Assembly: GCF_016859285.1 (NCBI RefSeq)
Contig: NC_053408.1
Location: forward strand, 7,220,713 to 7,284,712
Length of the DNA stretch: 64,000 nt
Source of the DNA: Xiphias gladius
Taxonomy: Eukaryota; Chordata; Actinopteri; Istiophoriformes; Xiphiidae
Direction of reading: 5' to 3'
Translations under genes and position numbers: made by a program
Shown: in pieces, positions 21,622-33,690 of the stretch
Layout: the number at the start of each line of letters is the position of its first letter
How positions within the stretch are numbered: the stretch's first letter is position 1
The notes under the pieces: generated by a model
What the model was told of the DNA's origin: nothing
Seen by the model: the letters and a program-made list of their open reading frames with translations, nothing else
Databases searched by the model: none

Positions 21622-24600
21622 ATTTGCCTGAGTGGGAAAGTACGAGATAGATAGCTTGTCCTTGCATGTGTTCCTGTGACGGTGGAATGGGATTAATGGG
21701 TCAAGAGCAATGATAAAGGGAAAAACTGTGTCCTCTTTAGAGTCCAAGTAGGTGTTGGAACACTCAACATTTTCACCCTTCAGCAGTGATAAGGTGTTCG
21801 TATATAGCGTGTATGTGTTAGGAGACAGATGGGAGGGCCTTATCTTTTTCTTCTGGAGGAAACTGAAATCTAGCGGACAAGAATACTTGCCTTCCCATCT
21901 ATCCCATCCATCACCCACCCCCGACAGTCATACTTCCTGAAGGATCCCATGACATCATCTCTTAGCGACCTCCGGCAACAGCTGCGTGACTTCACGAGTT
22001 ATTCTGATACGGGGACAGTGATAGCTGCCAATAGAGCAAAGCTGCTGTAGCTGCTTTTACAGGAGGTCTACAGAATAAGGTCTTGATGACTGCCCATAAT
22101 ATGGCTGCTGAGATGGTTACCTAGTGTAGAGTTTAGAGCCCCTGAAAACCTCGTCAGATCTTAAGTACTTCTCTATGATGTTAAATATTAGTGATCAAAT
22201 ATGCAAAAATCTAAGTTAAAGTTTAGAAAAAAAAAAACCCTCACTTATTATTTATTGAGTTTAACACTCAAACATTTAGTTAATATCTGGACTGTGTGGA
22301 TGTGGTTTGATCAGATCTAATAGAGTGTGGACTGGCAATATGAACAAACATTTCTGATTCCTCTGATTCAAATGTTGCTAAATCCTTATTGGTTGACAGA
22401 TATGTGTGAAGATCACAGAAAAACAAAACAAAACAAATACAAAAAAAAACCCCATCTCATATTAAATATATTAAACTGTTCAAACTTTGTCAGAAAATTG
22501 CAGTTCATGCAGGACCCCATCACCCACAGTAAGAATCTGATTGAGAAGATATGTTTTCGTGGCCTTTTAAGCCACCGTGTGTGGAATGTTTATGTGATTA
22601 TAGCATCTTTAAATATGTTTGCATAAAAATTAAACAATCCTTGTGAAAACCAGTGCAGTATTTGTGTCGCTCTCAGCCCATTCATTCTCAGTGTCCCTGG
22701 TTGGATAAAATGTTGGGGGATGGATAATACTATATGGAGTCGCCAAAGTCAGAATATCCATATTATGAAGGTTCGGGCATTAAATTCTGAACTGTTCCTG
22801 GTGATTACAGGACTTGCACTCAAGAAAGGGGTCGTTATAAGGGGTCAGAGGTGCAAAAGGTGGGGAACCACTGGTCTAAAGAGTTAAATAGCCAATGGAA
22901 GGTGAAGATTTGGTGGGAAACTGGATGCTTTATGGCCAAATAAGTATGTTTACTGTGCTTCTATGTGTTAATGTGTTATTAACCTCTTTCCTCTTTGCAG
23001 GTACGCAGGCGCAGCAAAGCCTGCAGAGCTGGACTGAAGGAGCATGATGAGGTGGTTGCCATTGGTGACCATATGTGTGCAGAGCTCAGTCATGGTCAGG
23101 CCATGAGACTCATAGACACAGAGAGTGCTACACTCAGCCTGAGGGTTAAAAGGTCAGAGCATGGACTCACACACATACAGTACATTGGACACCTTGTGAC
23201 ATGAAGCCATATCATACAAAATGATGCATGTTTTTCATTTTGTATGTATGTATTTTTCCAGGGTCCCCTCTGGATTCCATTCCTCATCTAACTCTGGTCG
23301 CTCTGCATCGCCCCGCTCCTCCATGAGGGTCCTGTCTCCCTCCGCAGACCCCTTGCCCTCCCACTGTCCCTCCATCCTCTCCCCCACCGGGATACCCAGA
23401 GGCATCACTTCACCTCCAGACAGCGAGGCCTACTACGGAGAAACAGACAGTGACGCAGACACACAGTCACAAACTCACCGCCGCCAACGCCGCACACCTC
23501 CTCATGCACGCTCTCCTGCACGCCATGATAACCAGGAAGAGGAGGAGACCTCCGAGATGAGTGGGTGAGAGACGGAGACCTTAAGTCCTTCCGCACATCT
23601 TGTTCAATGTATACTGCTATAGAAGGTTTCTTTTATTACTTTTTTCTAAAAAGCTGTAACATCATACTAGAGTTTGTACATATTCAACAGTCAAATAAAA
23701 TAAATTTTGTTAGCATTACACAACTACAACTCCCATGAACCTTAGCTGTAGAGGCTGCATTGTTGAATACTAACTAAATGTTATTTTATCAGGCATCAGA
23801 TATCAGTTTAATTTTGTATATGGACAGAAAACCCAAGCGTAATGTTTCAGGACTCTATGAGGACTAATGAAGGAAATTTTCTAGATAATACATTGTCCGG
23901 CTGAGGCTGGTGGACTAGGAGCTCAGGGACCAGACAGTGGCTCTCTGGATAGAAGGCTTACCCTAGTTTGAACCAAAAAGATCAGACAAATTATTTACTT
24001 TTCTTTACTGCTTTCCTATCCTGTAGTAAGGGCTACTCATGTTCTTTTCAAGAGTTTTTGTAATGTCTTTAATAAATCATCACTCCTTTTCCAAAAATGG
24101 AAACAGAGAGAGAAGTATGATCTGGAATTTAAGATTAGATTCAAATCCAAAATGTCAAAGTTACATTGTATGTGGTCCACTAACTACCATGGCAAGCTTT
24201 CAGTCTCAAATGTTCAAAAACTATAATCTTTGCTGCGTTCTCTCATTGTTCTAAGGTATGAGAGTGCCACAGATGCAGGGGTTTCCATGCAGGGACCGTG
24301 GGATGGTCAGTGTCTTGCTGGCGTCCCTCGCAGAGAGCTAGTTTACCAGGCGCTCCAGACAGAGTGGACCACTCCAGCACACACCCCGCATACTCTGACC
24401 CCTCACACACTCACCCCGACCCCCGATCAGGGGTTGGTGGAAGCGGAGGGAGAAGGTGACAGTGGCTTCCAGGAGGCCGGGGGCTGCGTTGGGCTGACCT
24501 GCCCACCCCTAGTGTCTCCTGAACGGGCGAAAGAGGCTCTGTTGTTGGGTTCTAGTAAACAGCTGGTGCCCATGGTAGGACCACAGCAGACCCCCGTCAG

Positions 24601-26881
24601 TGATGAGCTCTCCACCACCTACATGGATAAAGCACGGCAAGCCAGTGAGTATACATCTTCATAACAAAACCACAGTGCACCAATACAGGTAATGAAGTTT
24701 TCAAAAAATGAAACCAAAGATACAAGGAAAAAGGAAAAAAAAGAAAAAAAACATACAAAGTCATGTACTTATACATTTTGAGAACAGTAAGCCATTAAAA
24801 TTTTTGATCAATTCATACATACAAATATACATGTTATTACATTCACATGAGTTTTTTGTAATCAAAATTTTGGAATAAGTAAAAAGATGATGGAAAAATC
24901 CCTTCCAACATGTTTATTCTCTTGTGTAAAGTCAAAGAAAACACAAATACACTCAAGTAACAGGCGATGGCAAGAAGCTAAGAAGTCCTGTTTGAGGAGC
25001 AAAAAAACAGGGTTAATGAAAAAAATAGTCATAAATTGGAAGGAGCCACACCGGTCAGATAAGTTAGAGGCTGCCATGATCTTATTTGTGTAGGGTAATT
25101 ATACCAAACATAACAAAAACAATGTATAATTGATGTTAGAAAGCTAATTTACAGCATGCCATGGAAGTGTTTATCAATTCCACCCATCACATTTCCAACC
25201 AATACTTGTTGCTAAATACACTTTGGATACTGGACGTGGATTTGTTTAGTTGGACATTGAGGATATGAAACCAGCTGCTAACCAACTGTAAGATCATCTC
25301 TAGTTTCCCATGGTGTTGCAGCTATTTCTTCGTGACCATAGTGTTTTCACTTCTTAATTTAAATTCCAAAGATTCCCCCTGGTGTCTCCAAAGGCGTCCT
25401 CTGCAGTTTAGCAGTTTAAGTCTTTAGCTAGATCACCCTCTAGTGGTTATTTTCTGTAACTGGAGCATCCTGTTACAATTACATGCTGGTGGTGATTGCG
25501 TAAGATATACCAGATACTTACAGAGGTACCCCCCGCCCCCCTTCTGTCCCCTGAAACAGCAGTCTATCTCTTCTGTCAGTATTCTGGGCATTTGCCTCAT
25601 TGGCTGTATTTATAGGCATTAGAGGTTCTGATTGACGGACCGGACGCAACTCTGACTTAGACCTACAGGCCACACAGCTGAATATGTGGTGTATGAATTA
25701 GCATGTTTCTGCGTTTGCCTGATTGTGTGTGTGTACGTGCAAATCGCGGTATGTGTGTGCGCTTTTGAAATACTGTATAGCTTTATCTTTGCAGGCCTCA
25801 GAAAGCATTCACATGAAATGATCTAGGAAGGTTAAATTTCAGCAAGGGGTTACAAGTAGAGTATTAAGGGGGCAAAAAAGGTATTAAGCAAAAATGGTTG
25901 GAAAAAACTGGATGAAGACCTGAAAATAATGGCTGTCTTATACTGAGGTGTAATTTTAAGGGAGTAGTTTGAAATTTTGGGGAAAAATGCTTATTTGCTT
26001 TAGAGTTAGATGAGAAGAGAATAAGATGAGAAGACTGATACCATTCGTATAACTATAGGGTAAATACGAAGCTATAACCTGGAGGAATTTAGCTTAGCTT
26101 AGCATAACGACTAGAAACACGGGGAAACACCTAGCCTGCACCTTTTGAGGCTCACTAATAAACATGTTATGTCTCGTTTGCTTAATCTGTACAAAAAACA
26201 AATTCTAAAAACTACAATTTTTTTATGAGGGGCTATTTACCGGGCTTTATTTAATGAAAATTTGCAAGAGTGATATCAATCTTCTCATCTAACTCTCACC
26301 AATTCAAATAAGTAAATAAATAATTCCCTCAAAGCAAATAAGTGCATTTCCCAAAATGTTGACCAGTTTCTTTAAACTCACAAAGTTTTATTGACCTCTA
26401 TTGACCTGATTAACTTCATCATCATCTCAACAAGGCAATGGTGATCACAGCTGATCAAACTGAATAGCTATGCACTGACTGAGCTGTGACTTCATATGAG
26501 TGATTGTTGCAGTAATGAAGGATCCATTGTCTGGTACAAGAAGCTGAAGGGCTAAAGGACTTAAACTGGGGCTTTACTATAGGATGAATGATGAGTGAGG
26601 TGTCCAGGGACCTGCCCTTTCTCGCATTACAAACACACACACATTGCCTTTTGGCTTTGGATATGGGACTGTTAGACTGGCTGCTGTAGAGTTGTGAGTC
26701 CGTGTGTGCAGTGGTGGTTAGGTCAGCAGCAGAGAGTACTTCAGCAAAGAGATATGACCACACTCCTCTTTATGACCTATAATTGGCTTTATGAACTCAT
26801 ATGCACACACAAAAACACACATCTACATACACTCAATGACGCTGCTGTCGAAACATCCTCTGGTGAGGGGTCTTCCTGTCC

Positions 26882-26934
<53 letters not shown>

Positions 26935-27959
26935 ACTGGACAGGTGTTTGATGCCTGTCAGACAGACAGGAATAGTGGGTTGACATCATGTGTTGGTTTT
27001 GGTTGCTGGACAGAGACAAAGGTCTTTACATGGGCTGTGGCCTTAGAGAAGAGCTGGAAGACAGAGACTGAACGGTTCCCCATTCGGTGCAGAACTGAAC
27101 ACTGTAAACGTGTTTGTGGGAGGGTCTGAGGGAGTTTAAGGACACGCACACACACACTCACGCTTGTGAGATGAGGGACCTCACATCTCTTTCAGGTTCA
27201 GACGCAGGTCGGCACACAGTCCCACACACTGTGTACGCAGGTAAGACACATTAAAACACTTTTATGTGCGCATAACTTCATTTACACACATATTTACTCA
27301 CGTTAGAGGTGATGCATATCAGTTTTGTTTTCTTTTTCAGATTAAGAGGAATTATCTAATTTCCATGCCTTGTCAGCACCATAGAAAATTGAGCATTTAG
27401 GTTATTTGTCATTGTTTTACAAATGGAATTGACTGATGATCCTAATGTTGAAATGATTTAGATGTGAGGATGAGTTAGTAAGTCAGTACTTGTGATTGTG
27501 CATCTCATTTTGTGGTTTTATGCTTTAAAGACAAATTACATAAATTGATGTGTCTATATTGTAGTGATTTATCAATTTGACGAAGCTACTTTGCTTAGCA
27601 TGGGTCAGATACATAATGCAAAAAATGGCAAAAGTTACAAATTATTTCAGTGCCACTACTTTGGTCTAGACTGAAATATCTCAACAGATATTGGATGAAT
27701 TAGAATGACTTTTTGTGTAGACATTCATAGTCTCCTGAATCCTGATGACTTGGTGGCATTAAGTAATGGAAATAGAAATTTCTGAACAGAAATATCATGT
27801 TTGATTTTGGTATTATTGTTTGTTATGCCTTGGTATGACAGCATCAGACTATAGTTATGTTGTGAGGATATTCATGTGAGGTAAGCCAAGATACTAAAAA
27901 GACACAAATAGCCTTGGAATAAGCAGAGAGACAGAAATGTACACATGCTGGCGTGCACA

Positions 27960-28018
<59 letters not shown>

Positions 28019-31000
28019 CACAAACAAGAATTTGTGTAAGAGCGATACTTTGATCTAACCTTCCTGGAGTGCCTGTGACTCAAGTCTGGAGAGCAGCTGG
28101 AATTCTTTGTTCTAAATCCACAACACACACTCCTGTCTGTCACTGGTAATCCTCATTGTAGCTCCTTGCTGTGATAATACTGTCTAAATCAGCTACTGCT
28201 CACAGTCAGTGAAGGGTTATCACACTGTTTTGTTTCTGTTATTTGTTGCTTGTGCCTTGTAATGTATTCATCAAAAATCCCATTACTGGTTCTCTGCTTT
28301 GTTCCTTCGCCCTCTCAGCACATTTATTTTACCCCCTCTCTCTTTCCCTCTTCCTGTCCTGCAGAGTTACAGCGTGGGGAGAGTTTGGTGGAGAAACAGG
28401 TGAAAGAAGCTCGTACTAAATGCCGCTCTATTGCCTCTTTGCTGACTGATGCTCCCAACCCCAACTCGAAAGGAGTGCTTATGTTCAAGAAACGCCGGCA
28501 GAGGGCCAAGAAGTACACGCTGACCTGCTTCGGCAAAGCGGAAGGAGATAGAGGAGGGGAGACAGAAGGGGAGACAGGAGGCGAGACAGAGGAGGAAGGA
28601 GGAAGTTCCATCCTAAGTGGCTCAGAAGTTGATGAAGAGGGATTGTCAGCATCATTTGACCCTACGTGGGATACTGGTTATCTAGACCTGCTGGACAGGA
28701 GAAGCTCTGCCTGCCCATCAACCACTCCAACTACTCCAACAACACCAACAACCAATCACAGCCCAGGGCTGGACATCTCAGCCTATCAAATGCCAGGACT
28801 TGTGACCTCTGTCAATCAAAGCCCAGGGTTGGAGGTCTCAGGGCCGGAGAGCTCCGCCTATCAGGGTTCAAGGCTGGAGAGCAGCATCACGAAGCAGCCA
28901 ATCAGTAACTACCCTGCACACATGTCTCCTGCTGTGGCTCTGACCAATGGGGGGTCGGTAGCTATTAGTCGAGCTAGTGTTGTTCTGAGCCCACCCTCTC
29001 AGACACCCCTTCCAAATCAAAATGGGCAACACGGCAACTCTAATCCCAGTCGTAACACTAATCTTAGTCCTGGCCCAATCACTGACTCAGACCATCACCT
29101 GAACACCAGCTTCAGTCCTAATGCAGGTGTTCTTAACCGTACTGCACGTCCCTTCACCCCTGGCCCTACCCCTTCGCGTGCATCTGTAACCTCGGTGATA
29201 TTTCGCCCTCCTCAACCCAAACCCACGGCCGTAACCATGGCGACCGAACCTGTGGCGGCTGTTTCCATGGTGACTATCCCACCTAATCGCCATCCATCAG
29301 GGCCAGATGCGAGAAGAGCGGTGTCTAGCACCTCTCTGTACATCCCTCCAAGAAATAACAACAGCAACACTCATGTTAACTCCCCAACCTCAGCTCTCTC
29401 GCCTCCCTCCTCTCTGTCTTCTGCACCTTCCGCCCAGCCCCGTGCAAACCCACACATATTTTCTCCTCCGCCTGCAGTACATGCTTCCCCTTCCACCCCA
29501 TTCTCTCCCTCTGCAGCTCAAGATCCGGCAGTCTGTCCATCCCCTGCTCAACCTTTCTCCCCTCCAGCTCCAAAGCCATTTCCTTCTCCTCCTGCTCCTA
29601 CATACCCACCTCCCTCCACTTGCATTTCTGCTTCTCCCATCTCCCCACCACACCCTTCTGATCTGAATCAGGTCTCCTTCCATGCTCAACCCACCCGTCC
29701 TCCTCCTCCCATCCAGCCTTCTCCTTCTCCGTCCGTCCACCCTTACATCAACATGACAGGTGCAGTGACTCCTGGCCCCCATGCTGCCATGGCAACTGCA
29801 TCCATTCCCCAGGCTCCTGCTGCTGATTCACTTGTGACACGTGAGCAACGCATCTCTGTCCCTGCCGCTCGCACCGGCATCCTGCACGATGCCCATCGTC
29901 GAAGCAACAAGAAGCCAATGTTTAGTGCAGTCCAGAACAAAGATGTTTCTCCAAACCCAGACCTGCTGTCCATGGTCCAGAACATGGATGACCACTTTGG
30001 GAGAACCCCCGGTGCTGAATCTGGAGTTGTACCCAGCGGGGAGGCTGGGCATGAGTCAGGGCCCGAGGAGGACTGGCTGAGGCTGGGGGCAGAGGCATGC
30101 AACTTCATGCAGGCTCAGCGAGGACCCAGGCCACCCCCTGTAGCCCCAAAACCGCAAACCCCTCAGGTGCCACAGTTGGAAGGGAAGGGAGGTCAACTGT
30201 TTGCCCGCAGACAAAACAGGATGGATCGGTACATTGTTGAGCGATCTCCCTCTGTTGCTGCAGCACCTTACTCTCCTGCCCACACAAGGGAGCCCTCACC
30301 CACCCCTTCTCTTCCTGCCACCTGGAAGTACTCCCCCAACATCCGTGCTCCACCTCCCATCAGCTACAACCCCCTCCTCTCCCCCTCCTGCCCTCCAAAG
30401 GCCCAGAAGAAGCCTGAGGTAAAAAAATCTGTGCCAGCTGGATCTAAAAGGCAGAAAGCGGGCATCAAGCCTGTGGACATTATGAGCCACCAGCCTTACC
30501 AGCTCAACTCCTCCCTGTTCAGCTATGGGGGCGGGGTTACCCAGGACACCTCCACCTATCAGCAGCACCAGCAAGGAATGTCAGGTGGTCCTGAGAAAAC
30601 TGCACGAGTATACGAGGTGAAGCGTTTCTCCACGCCCCCTCCAACAGCAACAGGGCCTGCCCTCAAAGTTATCGTCCCTCGATCAGCTACGACTCTCGGA
30701 GAGCCGCTTTGGCGCTCTGATGTCACGTCACCTCCACCCACAGTTGCTCCTGCCCCCTACCAACCCTATCAGCCTCAACCCAAACCTTACCAACCTCAGT
30801 GTGCCACTGCCCCCCTGTCTCCCCCACTGCCTCCTGCTCCTACCGCCCCACTCCCTCAGCTCCCCACCTTCTCCTCTGCTCCTGCTCAAAACCCCGTCCA
30901 GTCCCCTACTTTCTCCCACATTCAGCCCTCCAACGCTGCGCAGGCCAACAGGGAGTTCAAGAGTACTCCAGATCTGAGTCCCATGTCTCCCAATGGTGCC

Positions 31001-31114
31001 TCTCAGCCAGCATTCAGCAGCACTCAGCCTACCAGGGTACCCAGGCCCAGGTTCAGCACTTCCAATCTGGGTCTACAGCCTTGCGTCTGGCGCCCTGGAT
31101 CCACTATGCACTGA
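19699..31114 (+). CDS. synpo2l: synpo2l: synaptopodin-2-like Z-disc protein (CHAP), spliced coding region
   Basis: SYNPO2L (CHAP) is an actin-cytoskeleton protein of heart and skeletal muscle that binds alpha-actinin-2 and sits at the Z-disc. Coding exons: 19699-19800, 23001-23152, 23262-23564, 24256-24644, 28365-31114; phases close and give 1,231 residues (human about 977). Residues 4-88 form the N-terminal PDZ domain (SLSGGAPWGFRLQGG, then AGLKEHDEVVAIGDH). PPDSEAYYGETDSDAD at 136-151 is the family signature. LVPMVGP, then AKLQRGESL, then ARTKCRSIASLLTDAPNP and GVLMFKKRRQRAKKYTL are conserved. The long last exon is Pro/Ser-rich and holds EQRISVPAARTGIL, WKYSPNIRAPPPI and the C-terminal WRPG. 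Full-length and PDZ-less isoforms are known in mammals. Confidence 0.95.
21072..21150. repeat. (GT)n microsatellite
   Basis: Nearly 80 nt of uninterrupted GT, intron 1 of synpo2l. Confidence 0.97.
21571..21619. repeat. (TG)n microsatellite
   Basis: TG run with one TTTG interruption near its start, intron 1 of synpo2l. Confidence 0.95.
23001..23152 (+). CDS. synpo2l: synpo2l exon 2, rest of PDZ domain
   Basis: 152 nt, phase 0 to 2, with acceptor TTTGCAG. It encodes VRRRSKACRAGLKEHDEVVA and SHGQAMRLIDTESATLSLRV. Confidence 0.95.
23262..23564 (+). CDS. synpo2l: synpo2l exon 3
   Basis: 303 nt, phase 2 to 2. It is Ser/Pro-rich and holds the conserved PPDSEAYYGETDSDAD motif. The donor GG|GTGAGA, not the position one base earlier, is fixed by joining to YESATDAG in exon 4. 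Confidence 0.93.
24256..24644 (+). CDS. synpo2l: synpo2l exon 4
   Basis: 389 nt, phase 2 to 1, from YESATDAGVSMQGPWDG to LSTTYMDKARQA, with donor A|GTGAGT. LLGSSKQLVPMVGP matches the conserved HLIPMVGP block of mammalian SYNPO2L. Confidence 0.94.
25958..26374. mobile_element. foldback non-autonomous DNA element, copy 1
   Basis: The left end (AAGGGAGTAGTTTGAAATTT, then GCTTATTTGCTTT) is matched in inverted form by the right end (GCAAATAAGTGCATTTCCCA, then AATGTTGACCAGTTTCTTT). The interior carries TTAGATGAGAAGACTGATAC and, inverted, ATCAATCTTCTCATCTAA. The same family recurs at 41043-41406. It is a familiar teleost repeat; superfamily not assigned. Confidence 0.72.
26884..26932. repeat. (TG)n microsatellite
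   Basis: Uninterrupted TG run in synpo2l intron 4. Confidence 0.97.
27196..27240 (+). CDS. synpo2l: synpo2l candidate cassette microexon
   Basis: 45 nt between acceptor ATCTCTTTCAG and donor GCAG|GTAAGA. Inserted between exons 4 and 5 it keeps phase 1 and adds 15 residues, SDAGRHTVPHTVYA plus a split E codon, with no stop. It is not in the human sequence I remember, which joins QAKLQR directly. It could be an alternative coding exon, a leader exon of a short isoform, or chance. Confidence 0.35.
27655..27800 (+). repeat. diverged interspersed repeat, ATTGGATGAATT type
   Basis: Contains CAACAGATATTGGATGAATT, GACATTCATAGTCTCC and GATGACTTGGTG, the same word order as the better copies at 33430-33690 and 39190-39680. 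Confidence 0.5.
27966..28016. repeat. (CA)n microsatellite
   Basis: Uninterrupted CA run about 350 bp upstream of synpo2l exon 5. Confidence 0.97.
28365..31114 (+). CDS. synpo2l: synpo2l exon 5, long last exon
   Basis: 2,750 nt, phase 1 to stop TGA at 31112-31114, 916 codons. It begins KLQRGESLVEKQVKEARTKC after the acceptor CCTGCAG, carries GVLMFKKRRQRAKKYTL, a long Pro/Ser/Asn-rich stretch, EQRISVPAARTGILHDAHRR, AEACNFMQ, KYSPNIRAPPPISYNPLLSP, KTARVYEVKRFSTPPP, and ends LQPCVWRPGSTMH. One open frame continues upstream past the acceptor to an ATG at 28250. Confidence 0.97.
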
Positions 31115-32996
31115 ACAGATTCTGGTCTGGACATAAGAAACCAGGGCTCTATGGGAACAGGGAGCCACATTTTTAAAATAAGTCAATGTGTTTTTAGTAT
31201 TGTAATGTTGTTATTCAGGGCTGCAGCTTGGGGTTCTATCAGCCACATTTTATCACAAGATCTGTTTGGATTGGCCACATTTGTAGCGCATTTTACCACT
31301 AACATTTAATCTTGTTGGCTCGTTTATCCTACGCATTTTGTTATAGTTTAAGGGAACACTGTGTTTTGCAAAGGAAATGTGGAGTGGAAACCTGAGAAAG
31401 GTTAAAAAAAAATGGAGATCAACTGTAGACTGAAAGGACAGGAAGAGATCCAAGGAAAAAATGGAAAATAAGGTTCTGTAAATATTTTATTGAAGGATTA
31501 GAGAATTAAATTTAAACATAAAAAAGAAGAATAGAGGATGTGAAAAGACGAGACTGTTGTAAGAGAGATGTAGTCGAGGATGGGAAAAAGATGGAGGCAC
31601 TGATGAAGTGACATAATAGAAACAATGTCTGATTGAGGTGTAAAAGGTACAGATTTGATTTATAGCTTCACAATCTGTAAACATTATGCAGTACCTGCAT
31701 CCATCCAAGAATATCATATCAGAAAATTTGAAGTACTAACAAATTTGAGGTAGCTACTACTACTGTAATACCACCTCTGTAATATATATTCTAAGGATTT
31801 GCATTTGATTATTCTGAGTGTCTTTTTTTTAGTTGCACTCTGCAGCGGTGTCTGCTTTGTTTTCTCTAGTTTTTCATAGGGCCAGGAGTCGTGAAGCTGT
31901 CGTGAAGAAGGGAAAAAGCCTTTTACAGTAGACGTGATTTCTGATCTGTTGATATGGAAGAAGAGAGGTATAATGTGTCTGTTTAGCTGTGATTCTTTCA
32001 CACAGAGACATGCGGCTGAATAAAAATAGACGTGACTCACTTCAGCTGTCACTCTTTTTCTTCCTCTGTCACCCACGTCATCACCGGCTCCCACACCAGG
32101 CCCCAATATCTCCTCCTCCCATTAGTTTATACCCTTTTCTGCCTGTAGTATAACAGCCTAATTGTTCCTAGGCATTTTTGAGATCAAATACACAGTCTTC
32201 AAAAGCGATAGTTTAGGAATCAAGAAAATGTCTTTTTAAACTGTCACCACATGGAGGCACTGTAGGATTTCCCGTCCAGACACGTTGTACCACCACAGTT
32301 TATGGTCTCCTCCCTTGACTCATCACAGATTTTACATCGGTAAAATGTCAGTAACATTTACAGTAGCAGTATTACACACCTGTCAGGTAAAAACTATTTA
32401 TGGTTTTGATTTTATATCCGATCTTTTCATATCTTACAATACATTTTCTATAACCTAACCGCGTGCACACATTCAGCTGGATTGGTAATCCACCTGAATG
32501 AGAAGAGATAAAAAAAAATCATTTCAAATACATACATCCCTTTGCTACACCTTGTACTTTAGTTTCAATATCTGATCAGTGTACTGGGAAAATGTCCTTG
32601 TCGGATTGTTGGCCTACGTTCAAAAGCAGTTTAATGACAGCCACCTGATGGCCTTTGAGCTGTGAAACCCAACCATGGCCGCAGAATAGGATCTAACCTA
32701 TGACCCTTGACTGGGATCAGGTGACTTTAGCAGCTAACTTTAGTCCTACTCAGGTCCACTGGTAAACTTAACTGCCGTGCTAGTGGGAGGTACAACACAC
32801 GCAAAAATCCCTCAAGTGTGCAGCATATTAATTTTTCTACGAACTAGGTCAATGGATTTTAGAAATACGATTTTTAAAAGATGTAACTGCACTTGTAGTG
32901 ATGACTGAAGTGGCTCTTTTAACTCTTGGCCATATTACCAAATTAAATCTATAATTCTCCTCTCTCCTCATCTCTGATAATTCCTCTTTTGCTCAG

Positions 32997-32999
<3 letters not shown>

Positions 33000-33041
<42 letters not shown>
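33000..33041. repeat. (CA)n microsatellite
   Basis: Uninterrupted CA run downstream of synpo2l. Confidence 0.97.
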
Positions 33042-33042
<1 letters not shown>

Positions 33043-33429
33043 CCCATTTCACCTATTTTTGGAGTCGTTAATCTCCAGCTATTTGGCCTGGTGCTAAACT
33101 CAATTCTTAATTCTGTTGTCTTTTGTACAATGTGATTGTGAGTAGAGGGGAAGTATTACCTCATACATCCCGTCTCCAGTCACGACTCTGCCAAAGAGGC
33201 TCTTTCCTCACACCATGTTTCTGGGTCGAGTGTTTGGGGTCAAGGATCAGGGTTTAGGGGCAGGTCAGGTCATGTAGGCTACAAGTAATGGTCGTCCTCA
33301 GTCTCATTTTGTTGGCTCATTTTCGGGTTATTATTTTGGAATAGAGGAGTTCCTTTACTTTTTTTGTAATTCATTATTAACTGATCTCTTTTACTAGAAG
33401 GTAATTTGTAATCAACCATCTGGATAATC

Positions 33430-33690
33430 AGCCTACACCCTGGGAGTTAGATTCCCTGACTTTTCCCCCAGCATCACCATGAGAATGTGGTTTTGAGTAA
33501 AATGTCTTGACAACCATTGGATGGATTGTCGTGAAATTTGGTACAGATGTTCATGTTTTCCACAGGATGAATGTTAATAACTCTGGTGATCCCTTACTGT
33601 TTCATCAAATTCAAATTCTCATATGTCCAGCACTTTGCTTTATGACCAAATGCCTGACAAAAAAGTTTTTGAAACTTAAAAGTGTTGGAC
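33430..33690 (+). repeat. interspersed repeat, ATTGGATGGATTG type, copy 2
   Basis: Contains ATTGGATGGATTGTCGTGAA, TTTGGTACAGATGTTCATG, CAGGATGAATGTTAATAACT and TTTATGACCAAATGCCTGAC. Word order matches 39190-39680. Widely dispersed in perciform-like fishes as I recall; class uncertain. Confidence 0.6.

Larger units (their letters stand above)
19801..23000 (+). other. synpo2l intron 1
   Basis: 3.2-kb intron with large (TG)n tracts at 21072-21150 and 21571-21619, a short (CA)n at 21289-21316, and at 20.07-20.46 kb fragments resembling the fish repeat also seen at 38.59 kb (words such as ACTTTTGTAACTTTTTCACA and CGTTACTTGAGTAGC). No further exon is supported. Confidence 0.6.
24645..28364 (+). 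other. synpo2l intron 4
   Basis: 3.7-kb intron. It holds an A-rich stretch at 24.69-25.10 kb, a foldback element at 25958-26374, (TG)n at 26884-26932, the candidate cassette exon at 27196-27240, a fragment of the GGATG repeat near 27.66-27.80 kb and (CA)n at 27966-28016. Confidence 0.65.

Noticed and set aside
24887-25093. Frame with KKTGLMKKIVINWKEPHRSD, resembling the C-terminal end of LINE-1 ORF2
   Set aside because: Only a weak, short likeness recalled by eye, with no reverse-transcriptase motif nearby. Left unassigned.
28324-30977. Many 60-130-codon open frames on both strands inside synpo2l exon 5
   Set aside because: They are shadows of a proline/serine-rich coding exon whose codon bias leaves few stops in the other frames. 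Only the 916-codon frame matches a family.
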